Shown: positions 47,664 through 61,000, numbered from the stretch's first letter. The stretch: 64,000 nucleotides of DNA from Neocallimastix lanati (nom. inval.) (GCA_016946835.1 JACVTC010000159.1:1-64000); one strand, 5' to 3'. Made by a program: numbers and translations. The notes: generated by a model from the letters alone, not told the origin.

Positions 47664-48571
47664 TTGCTCCCTTTACTTAATGAATTTGTATAAATTCATT
47701 ATTATATAGGAAGTAGTAAGTTTAAAATAAAAATTATAATTAACCAAAAAAAATAAAATTAAATAATTTATTAAAAGTTTTGCTAACCTTAACTTTCTTT
47801 ACATCTAGAGAAAAGATTAGCGGAAAAACTCTAGATGAATCAATATTAAGTAAAACCAATTAACTTGGGAAAACCTTAATATTTTTTTCTAACTAATATA
47901 TAAATATAAGTGAATAAATAATTATAAATTAAATAAAATAAATATAATTATTAAATGTATAAATAAATATAAATTTAAATAAAATGACTATATTATTAAA
48001 TGAATAAATAAATATTAAATTAAATAAATTATAATAACTAAGAAATGTAAATAAATTATTAATAAATTTATTTGTATTTCTTACATTGCTCCTTTTCATT
48101 TGAATTGTTCAATGAAAGAAGAACAATTTAAGAAATAATAAATTAAGAAATATTAAAAAGAAATAAAATTAAAATAAATATTTAATTGCAATTTCAATTT
48201 AAAAAATTGAAATTTAAATTTTGAATTAAAATTTATTTTAAATAAATAATTAAATGAACAATAATTTATAAATTTATATTATATATTATATATATTTTGT
48301 ATTAATAAATAAATAATAATAATTAATTTTACAATATATATATATTGTATATTATTCATTAAATGAATAAAAATAATAATAATAATTTGAATTTTAAATT
48401 ATATAAATATGATATATAATTTTTCGTATATATTAAATAAATAAATAATAATAATAATTTATAATTTTATATTATATTTATCTTTATATTATTCATTAGA
48501 TGAATAAGTAAGTAATAATTTAAATTATACATATGTATTATTTATTAAATAAATAAATAAAAATATTTTAT

Positions 48572-48605
<34 letters not shown>

Positions 48606-49157
48606 TTTATTTTATATTTTATATGTATAATTATACAACAAATAAATAAATAAAATTTATAATTTAATTATATACTATTATTACACAGTAAATAAATAAA
48701 AGTTCATATTTTTAGTTTATTTACTTTATATAATATTTATTTTTATTATTCAATAAACAAATGAATAATATTAATTTATAATTTTATATTATAAATATTA
48801 TGTATATCTGCTTAAATAAATAAATAATAATTTAAAATTTTATAATTTTTATATTATATTTTATTTATAATTTTTTAGTGTATAAGTTTATACACAAATA
48901 TGAGAATTACTCTCATAATATTACATGTAGAAATTAAATATATAATTAATAATTAATTATTTTATTATTTTATAATTATATATTAGTAAATAAATTAAAT
49001 AATTAAATTTTATAATTTTGTCAACAAATAAACCATAATAAATGGTTTAACAGAAAGCATTATCATTCAATCTAAATTGAACGGCTTCTGCTATTGGTGT
49101 TAGTGTTACACCTGTTGACTATTCTACATGTTAAATTATTATTTATTTACAATTATT

Positions 49158-49188
<31 letters not shown>

Positions 49189-49868
49189 TTACTTACTATT
49201 TGTTATTTATTTATTTATTTATTTATTATTTATTTATATTATCATTATTATAATTATTATTATTATATTATTATTATTATTAAAATTATTTATTATTTGA
49301 AATTATTTAATTATTAAAAATAAAAATTCAAATACTTATCTTTTTTAAATTATTTATTTATTTATTTAATTTATTTTGTTTATTTTTGTTTTCTTGTTTT
49401 TTATTTTGTTTTTTTGTTGTTTTGTTTTGTTTTTTGTTGTTTTGTTTTTTGTTATTTTGTTTTTGTTTACTTGTTAGTTTATTTGTTTGCTTATTTTATT
49501 TTTTATTATTATTATTATTATTTTTTTTTTTTAAGATATAATGTATAAATTTAATTATATATAAATAAATATAATAATATTATATAAAAAGACGATATAT
49601 AAAATAAAATAAAAGAGAATATAATGGTTAGTATATATTATTTTAATAAAGTAAACAAAAATAAATAAAGGAAATATGTAAACAATAATGAAATAAATAT
49701 TATGAAATTATATAATTAGAAAGAAAAAGTTTTGCAAATAATATAATATAATTCTTATATAATTTGTTTTTTAATTGCTTTAAAATTTATTTATTTATAT
49801 TTTTTTTTTTTAATTATTATTATATCATATTATTTCCAAAATTTTCTCTTTCAAAGAAGAGTTATTAT
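47664..49868. other. AT-rich region between two D LTRs, no gene
   Basis: Contains B-type LTR sequence to about 48,087 (TTACATCTAGAGAAAAG, AAGTAAAACCAATTAACTTGGG, ending TTTCTTACA), then simple repeats: poly-T at 48,568-48,603, TTTA runs at 49,150-49,235, TTA runs near 49,250-49,280 and a G/T-rich TTTTGTTGTTTTG stretch at 49,376-49,480. The two flanking D LTRs have the same direction and could bound an element, but no coding or primer site supports that. Confidence 0.5.
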
Positions 49869-50347
49869 TGTAAGAAATTACTTATAAAATTAATTATAAA
49901 AATAATTTCTTAACTACAAATTAACATTAATTATTACTAATTAACATTAATTTGAGAAAATAAAATTAAATAAAATTAAATAAATATAAAATAATATAAA
50001 TAAATAATTATACTTAACTTAAATATAAGATAGAGTTTATTATAGAAAGTTTATAATAAATAATAACACAAAAGGAATAAAAGACACAAATATTTATAAA
50101 ATATGTTTTATTAAAAAGGGTTTTTTGGTTTATTAATTAATTATTTTATTTGAATTATTATTTATTATAAAAATTCTAAAATAATAACTCTTGATTTCTC
50201 GAAGAGAACTCAAGAGAATCAAATATATATAAATTAATAATTAAATATTATTGGTTAAAATAAATACAATAATTTAATGTATTAAATTAATGTATTAAAT
50301 AAGAAAGATAGATAAATTTTATAATAAATTTATCTAAATTTCTTACA
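49869..50347. repeat. LTR family D, copy 2
   Basis: 479 bp, same ends and hairpin (50,188-50,216) as copy 1. Very few differences between the two, so at least one is young. Confidence 0.8.
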
Positions 50348-50358
50348 CAAATAACAAC

Positions 50359-50977
50359 TGTAACAGATACATGGTAACTTCAAGCCTATCCAATGATAGT
50401 TCTTTGGTTACGTAACGTATCTCTAAACAGCTAGCAATTTCGGCTAATCAAATAAAATCTTTTGTTAATTTCGTACATTAAATTTTATTATTTTATAATT
50501 AATTATATAGTTAAATACTTAGTTTACTAATCACTAAATAAAATATATTTAACTAAGTTAAATTAAATTATTTACCAATCATAATATTATTGACATGTAT
50601 AAATAATAATTGAACTTGTAACTGTAACGCACTAGCGTTACTATTAACGTAAATTGCTGATAAAAATATTAATATTAATAAATAAAATAATTATTAATAA
50701 ATAAAATATAATTATTAAATAAATAAAATATAATTATTAAATAAATAAAATATAATTATTAAATAAAAATATATTACTCAGTGTAAGCCCAGCAACTGAT
50801 AACAAATAGAGTTATAAAGTGCTGCGCTATATTCTAGTGTAATAGGAAATAATAGTTATAAATTAATTAATTTAGTGTTTATTATTAACAACTCGGATAG
50901 AGAGGTGTTAAGTTATCTTAGCCTTTAGATTTAATTATTATTCGTTATTTTAGTTAATAATAAACGTACCTTTTACC
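50359..50977 (+). repeat. LTR family A, copy 5
   Basis: Starts TGTAACAG; enlarged by a tandem TAATTATTAAATAAATAAAA unit near 50,690-50,765. It ends TTTTACC where a family B LTR was inserted; the interrupted LTR end and a primer site follow at 51,953. Confidence 0.85.
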
Positions 50978-51947
50978 TGTAATAATCATACTAAGTTCTA
51001 TTACTAAATATGATTATTAACTTCAACTTAATGACTAATTCATTAAGTTGAGAAATAAAATAAAAATAAAAATTTTACCTGAAAAAGAGTTTATTATAAA
51101 ATTAATTATAATAACAACACAAAAAGTAAAGGAAGGAATATTTGGATAAATTTGGTTTAAAAAATATGTTTTTGAATAAAATGATTTATTAATTTATTAA
51201 AATTTAAAATATAAAATTGCTATTATTATAACTATATTTTTAATAATAACTCTTGATTTCTTAAAGGGAAATCAAGAGCCTTATTTATATTTTTTTATGG
51301 AAATAAGGTTAAATAAAAAGGGTTTTCTAATCTTAAAAAATATCTTATCTAGAAAAAGATTAGAAGAAAAAACTAGATAAGTTTTTTGATCGATATTCTA
51401 TTCATATCGATCATCGTATATATTAAGTAAAACCAAATATATTATTTTATATTTGGATAAAACCTTAATATATCGATTTCCTAAATTTTAATTTAGATCA
51501 TCAAATAAAAGGAAAAATCAATAATAACCGGAATGATCTAAATTATTCTATTTTTCTAAATATTATTTTTAAAATCTAATCTAAACTTATTAACATAAAA
51601 CTATCTTTAAACTAGAATACGGAATTATAAAAAATACAGAAACTTATTAATTGTTCTTTTAAAAGTACAATGTAAAAAATAAATAAAACTAATGTTTACA
51701 TTAACTTGATAATTAAATGTATAACTAAATAAAATTAATAATATTAATAAGTGTACATATAATAATTATTTAAATAAATTTTCTAATATTATTTAAGTGT
51801 ATGAATAATTACAATTATAATAAATTTGATAATAATATCTCAATGTATGAATTAATTATAATTTAAATAAATTTATAATTATTATCAATAATTATAAAGA
51901 CTAAGAAATAATAATTATTTATTAGTAAATAATTATTATTTCTTACA
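50978..51947. repeat. Solo LTR family B, copy 2
   Basis: 970 bp, TGTAATAATC to TTTCTTACA. TTACC flanks both sides (50,973-50,977; 51,948-51,952). Hairpin at 51,250-51,278. Confidence 0.9.
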
Positions 51948-51953
51948 TTACCA

Positions 51954-52961
51954 TGGTAGACTCGGGGTTGATTCGTATGGATTTAAAATCAAGCAGGGGG
52001 GGACGGGTATTACCCTGCTTTGATTTTAAATAAAAAAAAAAAATTCTTTTTTTATTAAAAGTTATTTATTATTTATTAATATAAAATTTTATTATTTTAA
52101 AGTACACATATTTAATTTTTAAGAAATATTTACAATATTTATATTTTTTTATGAATTTAAAGTATAATTAGTTGTTTATAATTTAAGTAATTTTATAGAA
52201 TTATTGAATTAATTTTATATCAATAATTCATTTTTGCTTTAATTAATTTTTATAAATATAATAATATAATATTCAAATATAATTTAATTAAAAATAATTA
52301 TAAAATAAATATATAGAAAATAGTTTTTACTATTTTCTTTGATATTTTTAAGTTAAATAAATTGTTTTTAAAGATTAATATAATTAATTTAATAATCTTT
52401 AATTATTTTAAATAATACTTGTAATTATTTTCAAAAATAAAATAAAATTTTTATAATATTTAATTAATAAATTTGATAATATTTAGATAATAAATTTTTA
52501 TAATAATTAATAATTTTTAATAATAATTTTTTTTAACAATAAATTTAATTAATAATCTTAATAATTTTATAATAATATTTAATAGTTATAATAAATAAAT
52601 TTTTATAATAATATTTAATAATTTTAATAATTTTATAATATTAATAATTTATAATAATTTTTAGAATAATATTTAACTAATAATTTTAATAATTTTTATA
52701 ATAATATTTAATTAATAGTTTTAATAATTTAGTATCTTAAAAGTATAATTTTAATATTTACAATTGTATTTTAATATATACATATATTTAATAATATAAC
52801 AATAAAGTAATTAATTAAAATTGATTTACATTATTTACAAGTTAAAATTAATTTATATCAAAATAAATTAAATTTTATTATTAAGTTTAGGTTATCAAGA
52901 ATATAGGAAAGTACAATTTAGTAAAGAATAATAAAATAAAGGCTATTAATTCATTCTTTAC
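51954..52961 (+). mobile_element. Non-autonomous LTR element leader, copy 2
   Basis: Direct repeat of 44,953-46,650 without the H insertion: primer site (51,954-51,975), hairpin (51,981-52,031), then A/T-rich non-coding sequence ending near CATTCTTTACCAACC. Unlike copy 1 it is preceded by LTR family A. Confidence 0.7.
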
Positions 52962-52966
52962 CAACC

Positions 52967-53945
52967 TGTAATAATTTAATTAAAAAATTATAATTAAATT
53001 ATTAATCATTAATATTAGCTCTAACTGCTAATATTAAAGGTTTAGAAAAGAATCATACTTACCTATGGTTCTTTCTAATTATCGAGTTTATTATAACGAA
53101 TTATAATAGACGAAACACTAAAATTGATAAAGAAAAGTTTTAATTATAAAATTTGTTTTATTAAAATAATTTGTTTTATTATTTATTAGAAATTTTAAAT
53201 GTTAAAACTATTGTTATTATTATTATATTATAATTGTTATAATAATAACTCTTGATTTCTCAAAGAGAACTCAAGAGCCTTATTTATACTTTTTTGTCAA
53301 AATAAGGTTAAAATCAAAAGGGGTTCTAATCTTAACAAATCTCTTATCTAGGAAAAGACTAGAAGAAAAACCTAGATAAGTTTTTTGATCGATATTCTAT
53401 CCATATCGATCATCGCGTTAATTAAGTAAAACCGATTACTTTTAAGAAGTAATTGGAAAAACCTTAATTAACCGATTACTTAATCTAATATAATGATCGA
53501 AAATAAAAGGATAAAATAATGAAAATTATTTCGATCATAAAATTTAAAATTTAATCTATTTAGTTCTATTTTATAGAACTTTACATAAAAAATATAAAAC
53601 AATACATTAATAATAAAATACATGATTAATACAATACGGAATACATGATAGAATACAGAATAGTGTTTTAGTTTATGATTTAATAAGTGAGAGAAAACTA
53701 AAACTAATAAATTTAATAATTAAGTGAATAATTAAATAAATTTAATATTATTTTAAATGTATAAAAATTATTTAATTAAATAAAATTTTAATATTAAACT
53801 AAATAAAATTTTAATATATAATTAAATAAATTATTAATTATAATTAGGTGTATAAATGAAATATGAGTTAAATAAAAGTTATATTAATTATAACCTAACT
53901 AAGAAAATATAATTATTTTTAACAAAATAATTATAGATTCTTACA
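52967..53945. repeat. Solo LTR family B, copy 3
   Basis: 979 bp, TGTAATAATTT to GATTCTTACA, with CAACC on both sides (52,962-52,966; 53,946-53,950). Hairpin at 53,249-53,277. Confidence 0.9.
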
Positions 53946-53952
53946 CAACCAC

Positions 53953-54920
53953 TGATTTATACCTAATATTCTTAATCTACAAAAATTAAATTTTGTAGAA
54001 GTGAATAAAAGGATAAATACTGAATAAAATTGATTTAAAAATTTAAAAAAAATAAATATGTTTTATTATTAAACACAAAAATGTTTTATTAAAAAAAATT
54101 ATTTTTATTTTAATATTAATCTTTATTTAATAATTAATTTTGTTTAAATTAATAAAATAATTGTTAAAACTAATAAAATAATAAAATGAAATATTTATTA
54201 TTTATACTAATTTATTTTAAATTTTAATAATAAAATTGTTTATTAATAACTAATAAAATATATAATAATTTATCAAAATAATTAATAATCATAAAAATTG
54301 ATTATTAAAAACTAATAAAATATCTATAATAATTTATTAAATAATTAATAATAAAGAATAATTTATAAGAAATATTTACATGTTTTTATATGTTTCTTTG
54401 ATTTTAAACTATTTACATTAAAAATAATAAAATTAATAAAAGAGAAATAAAGAATAATTTATTATTAAATAAAACAATATTTACAATTAAAATGTTAATA
54501 AAGATGAGTTTTAAAATGTTATTTTAATTACAATTTGTTTATAAAAGTTGAGTTATAAAATAAATAAAATAATCATTATTTTAAATAAAAGTAACTTAAA
54601 AATTATTTAACTAGTTAATTTTAATTTTGAGATGTTTATAAGTTTGTTTATTTGTTATTTATAATTTATTAAATATGTTTATTATTTTGTTTATTTGTAG
54701 TTTTAGAAAAATATTATTTATTAATTTATTTTAGTTTTTAATTAAAATTATTAATGATTAATTAATTTATTATTATTTTATTTTAATTATCTTTATTTAA
54801 TTAATTTTTCTTAAATATGGATTTAATTTTTTTTTTTAGAATGGATTAATTTTTGGGTTAAGTTAGACAAGAATTTGTTCTTTATTATTTATTTTAATTT
54901 AATAATTTCGTTATTTATCA
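53953..54920 (-). repeat. Solo LTR family E, copy 3
   Basis: 968 bp, same ends as copy 2, flanked by CCAC (53,949-53,952; 54,921-54,924). Confidence 0.8.
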
Positions 54921-54928
54921 CCACAACC

Positions 54929-55485
54929 TGTAACAGATACATGGTAACTCCAAGCCTATCCAATGATAGTTCTTTGGTTACGTAACGTATCTCTAAACAT
55001 CTAGCAATTTCGGCTAATCAAATAAAATCTTTTGTTAATTTCGTACATAAAGTTTTATTATTTTATAATTAATTATATAGTTAAATACTTAATTAAATAT
55101 ATTTTATTTAGTGATTAGTAAACTAAGTTAAATTAAATTATTTACCAATCATAATATTATTGACATTTATAAATAATAATTGAACTTGTAACTGTAACGC
55201 ACTAGCGTTACTATTAACGTAAATTGTTATTATAAATATTAATATTAATAAATAAAAATATAATTATTAAATAAAAAATATTACTCAGTGTAAGCCCAGT
55301 AACTAATAACAAATAGAGTTATAAAGTGCTGCGCTATATTCTAGTGTAATAAGAAATAATAGTTATAGAATTAATTAATTTAGTGTTTATTATTAACAAC
55401 TCGAATAGAGAGGTGTTAAGTTATCTTAGCCTTTAAATTTAGTTATTATTCGTTATTTTAGTTAATAATAAACTTACCTTTTACA
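54929..55485 (+). repeat. LTR family A, 5' LTR of chromovirus
   Basis: TGTAACAG to CTTTTACA. TATAAATA at 55,168-55,175 is about 36 nt upstream of AGCGTTACTATT (55,204-55,215), the likely transcript start. The GTAACGC-ACTA-GCGTTAC palindrome spans that point. Confidence 0.9.
55168..55175 (+). promoter_or_regulatory. TATA box of LTR A
   Basis: TATAAATA, conserved in the other full-length LTR A copies and placed about 30-36 nt before the proposed transcript start. It would drive the genomic RNA of the chromovirus. Confidence 0.55.
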
Positions 55486-55496
55486 ATAGTAACGCT
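55485..55496 (+). other. Proposed self-priming site
   Basis: AATAGTAACGCT at the LTR/interior boundary is the exact reverse complement of AGCGTTACTATT within the LTR (55,204-55,215). No TGG-type tRNA site is present. In Tf1/sushi-type chromoviruses the transcript's 5' end folds back onto a site directly after the LTR to prime reverse transcription; this arrangement fits. Confidence 0.65.
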
Positions 55497-56228
55497 TTAT
55501 AACTAAATAGCCGATAATAATTAAATAAAAATTTAAACGCTAAGTAATAATTTAATAGATAGAATAGTTAGTTTTATAAAATAAAAAATTAATATTTAAA
55601 TAATAAATCATAGATTAATTATTCTCTTTGTTTACTTTTAATTGTATAACTTAGAAAATTTTTGATACAAAAATTTACGCCACAATACGTAGCGGAAGAA
55701 GCCACGAAAGTTTTAGTTTAAAAAAAAAAAAAAAAAAAAAATTTGATCAAAAATTTAAAAATTTAAATTTTTTAAAATTTCGCATATCCGAAATTTAATT
55801 TATTAATAATTTAATTATAAATCATTATTTAAATTAAAAATTTTAAATTTTTGGTAGTACCGATTTTTAATTAATAAAAATTTCGTACTTTACCAAATAA
55901 AATTCGCTTTTGCTTGATAGGTAGTCATTTTTTATACAAATTTATATTTGTAGTGACTCGGGAAGCGAAAGAAAAATTTTTAAAATAATTATTTATTTAA
56001 ATTATTAATTTTTATACATTTAATTTTAAAAAAAAAAAAAAAGAAAAATTTATTTTTTTTATTTTTTTATTTTTATTTATTTTATATTATTATTTTAAAA
56101 AAAAAAATTAAGTGGACGATTATATCAACTAAATAAATTTAAGTAAGCGAATAAATTATAATCTTTCAAATAAACTAAAAGTGAGTGGATATATTTATAA
56201 TTACTAGATAAATTATTAAGAAAAGTAA
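55497..56228 (+). other. Chromovirus leader
   Basis: Non-coding, with A/T-rich runs and a small island (ACAATACGTAGCGGAAG near 55,683). No splice or structural signal can be fixed with confidence. Confidence 0.5.
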
Positions 56229-58060
56229 ATGGATAAAAAGAATAAGAGTAATAAGGCGCCCGAAAACACAAGAAAAACCACAAGGAGTGGTTCTCTGAAG
56301 AGTTCGGTGGGCAGCGTGACTGCAGAGAGTAGACCTACGCCTGTAGAAGCACCTCCATCTCGACGCCAAAATACAGGAGACAAGAAAGTGACTAGTACTC
56401 CTGAGAAACCAGCTGCTTCTAAACCTAAACCAGCTGCGGCGCCTGAGAAGAGTCAACCCGAGGCTAGTAAACCTGAAGCCAGCAGGCCAGGGACTAACCA
56501 AGGAGAAAGTTCAAGCAAGAATGCTAATGATGGAGCGATGGACTTTGCTGCTTTGCTGAGTAAGCAGATGGAGGATTTTAAGAACATGATAATAAGCACT
56601 CAGCAACAGACGGCTGCGATGATAGAACAGATGCAAAACCAAAGTGAAATGAGATTCGCTAAAATTGAAGCTGAACTAAGCAACTTTATCCCCGCTGTGG
56701 ACCAACGATTTGGAGAGGTTGAGAGGCGTGTGGAAGAAGAGGAGTCTAGTAGCCAAGCTAGTGTGCTAGAGCTTCAAAAGGTACAAGCGTATCTAAACCA
56801 GCAACTTGCTGAAAGCAGAGATTAAGAGGCCGCTGTTAAAGCTGAAATCAAAAAGATTGAAACCTATCTGGATGCGGACCAGATAAAAGGAAAACAAATA
56901 CAAGAAGACCTAGAGGATAAAGGTCAAAAATTGTACAAGATTGAGGAATTCTTGGATGCGAACCAAGAAAGGGATAAGGTACACTTGAATGAGCTCGAAG
57001 AAAAAATTGAGAAGCTAATGGCCATTAACCAAGTACAGCAACAGGAGATTGAATGACTGGGTAAGCTGGCTTTGGATGCTCAGAATAAGGAGCAGGCGTC
57101 GACGAGCAAACCTCTCCCACTACATATAGATACTAAAGAAGCAAGATACGGTAGTTATCACCACCTCACCCCGCCAATAATGACCAGAAGTGCGATGGAA
57201 GATGTGGTTATGACCGACGCGTACCCCGTGGAGTACGAAAGAGACATCCCAATGTTCAATGGTGAAACTGGGGATGTAGAATCATTCATTGACAGGTTAA
57301 AAAGGTACTTTGGTAGACACCAGAAGTATTACCAAAGCGAGCCCACGGCTATGTTGTACTTTATTGAGGACCACTTACAAGGAACTGCTAAGAAATGGTA
57401 CCAAATGGACGAAGTATTCAAACAACGAGACGACCCACAACCTCAAAGGTTGATGGATAGATTGCTGAAGGAGTTTAAAAGCGAAAGGACATTGGAAGAA
57501 GTTAAGACAGCAATGCTTAAACTTAGGCACGATTGGGGTAAAGCCTATGAATACCTATCAGAATTTAATAGGTTAGTTAGAATACTTCAGCTAACGGATG
57601 AAACCAAAAGACTACTACTCGTACAACAAGTTAGACCCTAGGTTCGTGAAGCCTTTTATGATCTACCTGCAGAAAAGCAAACCTTAGAAGATTACATGAC
57701 TTGTCTAAGGAGATGCGATACATTCCCCGCTGATTACAAAGACGATTACCTAGAAAGATACGAATACAACCGCGAGAGGAAGATAGCCATCATGGCCCTA
57801 CTTGGAATGATGGACCCGCGAAGACCCTCCAAGGATATTGAAGCCAAAAGAAGGAGGAACAGCGATAATCGCCGAGGCGATAAAAGAGATTTCAGTAGGA
57901 AAGAGCCTACTAAGCAAAACAATTACGATAAAAACAAGAAAGATGGATATAATCACAATAGTGGTAAAGATTTCAGTACGAGACCAAGCGAAAAACAAAA
58001 CTACTATAAGGACTCACGTACCAGCAGTAATAATCCAATTCCCAAGACAGCACTTCTGAT
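56229..58060 (+). pseudogene. Chromovirus gag region
   Basis: Starts MDKKNKSNKAPENTR with a Pro/Ala/Ser/Lys-rich N-terminal part (to about 56.5 kb), followed by glutamine- and glutamate-rich coiled-coil sequence (MEDFKNMIISTQQQ, FGEVERRVEEEE; to about 57.05 kb). A Gypsy capsid core follows (DIPMFNGETGDVESFIDRL, YFIEDHLQGTAKKWYQ, LLKEFKSERTLEEV) at 57.24-57.62 kb, then an Arg/Lys/Asn-rich basic tail to about 58.06 kb. No clear CCHC knuckle was found; the basic tail may do the RNA-binding job. The unusually long coiled-coil N-terminus is notable for the family. Broken by a few interruptions; fossil. Confidence 0.75.
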
Positions 58061-58065
58061 GCAAG

Positions 58066-61000
58066 ATGGGTCTGTGCGAAGAATTTGTGCCAGAGGCCAA
58101 GATAAGTAATCTTCGTACCAAAGAGGGGCTCCAGGATTTAAATGTGCTGTATGATACTGGATCACAGATCAACATGATCCATCCGCAGTTAGCCAAGGAG
58201 ATGGGACTCAAGACAGAAGACCGTCCCTTAACGTTCACTACTGCCGCTGGTAAAGTGCTGATACCACAGGTTACGGAAGAGTTCAAGATTAAGATCAAGC
58301 TGGTCGAAGAGCGTACTGGTAAAGTCAAATGGTATGACTTTAATACAAGATGCAGGCTAGCCGAGGCTATGCCAAGAACGATTATTCTGGGATCGAGATT
58401 CATGGATAGACACTTAATCTATAGAAAGATTGACGTCCATGATCAACAGCCTAAGATATATAAAATAGATGGCGAAAGACCAGGGCTACCAGATGTAGAC
58501 TCACCAGAAGAGTGTGCAGGTGAAAGTATCTACATGGTGCAACTCCCAGAAGATAGAGAAGAAGCTGTGCACAAGGAGATTCAACCTACAGCGAGAATTA
58601 CAAAAATTATAAATCAGGTTATTGATAACCAGAAGTTGAAAGACACGGTGTATGAATTAACGAGGCAATATTACCGTGATAGAGGAATTGAGTATACGAT
58701 GGATTACTACGATTACTTAGTGGATTACGACAAATGGGCAGATTGGTTCAAGGTACAGAAGATTAAAAATCTAAAGGAGAGTGAAATTAATAAAAACCCT
58801 ACGGAAAGTAGTACACAAAAAGATAGCCAGACAAAAGATCATCTAGCTATGATCACACAAGAGGATTCGATAGCTGAAACAATCAGAAAAGTGGGACTTG
58901 AGAAGCTATTGTCAATAGGCGAAATTATAGATAAGTATTACGGAGACTTAACGGAAGCTTTTAATGAAGAAATCGCTGAGACATTACCAGAGCACAGGCC
59001 GTATGATTGTAAAATAGAACTAGAGCCTGATGCACCACTTTATAAAGGAGCTATCTACCCAACGAGTCCTAAAGAAGAGAAAGCACTTAAAGAATATATT
59101 GATGAAAATTTAGCTAAGGGGTTTATAAGAAGGTCAGAATCTCCGGCGGGTTACCCTGTATTGTTCGTGCCGAAGAAATCAGGTGAGCTACGACTTTGCA
59201 TGGATTATCGCAAACTGAACCAATGGACTAAACGCAACGCCTATCCGATCCCAAGAATTAGTGCAGTGTTCGAAGCTATGAAAGGAGCGGTTGTGTTCTC
59301 CAAGTTCGATCTGAAATCTTCCTACAACCTGGTACGAATTCGAGAAGGTGATGAGTATAAGACAGCCTTCAACACCAAGTTTGGACACTTTGAGCATCTG
59401 GTAATGCCTTTTGGGTTAACTAATGCACCAGCAGTGTTCCAAAGCTTCGTGAATGATGTCTTCAACGAAGATATCGGGAAGTACTGTTAAGTCTACCTAG
59501 ATGACATCGTCGTATATTCCAAAACTTTGGAGGAACATGTAGAGCATGTTCGAACGATTTTAAAGAAACTAATACAACATAAACTCGTAGCTAAGATGTC
59601 CAAATGTGAGCTACATAAATTAAAGATTTCATTTCTAGGCCATGTGGTCAGCAAGGATGGTGTAGAGACTGACCCAGAAAAGATTAAGGCCGTGGCAGAA
59701 TGGCCACAACCAGAAAATGTCAAGCAGATGCAAAGCTTCTTAGGCTTTTGCAATTATTACAGGAATTTTATTAAGAATTTCTCTGAAATAGACAAAACGC
59801 TATTCAAAATGACCTCAAAGAAAGAAAAATTTGAATGGAGTGAAGAGGGATTGGCCGCGTTTCACAAATTAAAGGAAATGCTTACCTCTCCGCCAGTGCT
59901 AGCTTACCCTGACCACGAGAAACAGTTCTTCGTTGAATGTGATGCTAGTAATTACGCGATAGGAGGTGTGTTGTCACAGAAGGGAGACGATGGTATCCTT
60001 CATCCTATATATTATTATTCTAAGACACTTAGTAAGGCTGAAGTAAATTATTCGATTACAGAGAAAGAACTATTAGCCATTAAGACTGCTTTTACAGAAT
60101 GGCGACACTTGCTTCAAGGTGCGAAGCATAAGATTATTGTTTATAGTGACCACAGAAATTTGTTGTTCGCTACCAAACCACAATTACTAACTCCTAGGCA
60201 AATTAGATGGCAAGAACTATTCGCCACATACTGGTTTGAAATAGTCTATAGACCTGGGAAGAAAAATGGTAAAGCTGACGCCCTCTCAAGAGTTGAAACA
60301 GAGAAAACTGAGGGTAAAGAATTTGATAAGGATAGTCTTTTAAAACCCGAACAATTGGTAGGATTTGATGATGTAGATGGAGAAGCTAGTTATCTAGCCT
60401 TAGCTACCAATTTCGTGGATGATATCAAGCAGGCCTACCGACAAGACAAAATGGCCCAAGAGATTATGAAAGATCTAGCAGAAGATGCCAGAAATAATTA
60501 TAACAAGAAGCATTGGCTGGAAGTAGATGGCCTTCTGGTTAGAAAGGAAAACCCTGAACAAATTTATGTGCCCACAACGTTCAGAAAACAATTATTCAAC
60601 TAAACCATGACTCGGAGTACGCAGGACACTTAGGAATTGATAAAACTTCGGACCTAGTATCTAGGAATTTTTACTGGCCGAAGATGAGGAAGGATATATC
60701 AGGCTACGTGAAGGCTTGTAGAACCTGCGCTACTAAGAAGGATGATCGCCATAAAGAATATGGTACTGCGGTAAGAGTTCCGGTCGCAAAATTACCCTGG
60801 CAAGAGGTACAATTGGATTTTATAACTGATCTGCCAGTGAAGAGTAGAGTAAGGACCAATAGTGGCTATGTTTGGGAAACGAAAAGAGCAGGTTGTATCC
60901 TAGTATGCTGCGATAAATTAACCAAGATGATACACCTGATAGGATTTAAACATGTGCCCAACGCTAACGAGACTGTTGACGCATTCCTAAAGGAGATTTA

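Noticed and set aside
49094-49300. 68-codon open frame
   Set aside because: Mostly TTTA and TTA simple repeat.
47188-50347. The two D LTRs as ends of one element
   Set aside because: No matching target duplication, primer site, polypurine tract or coding sequence between them.
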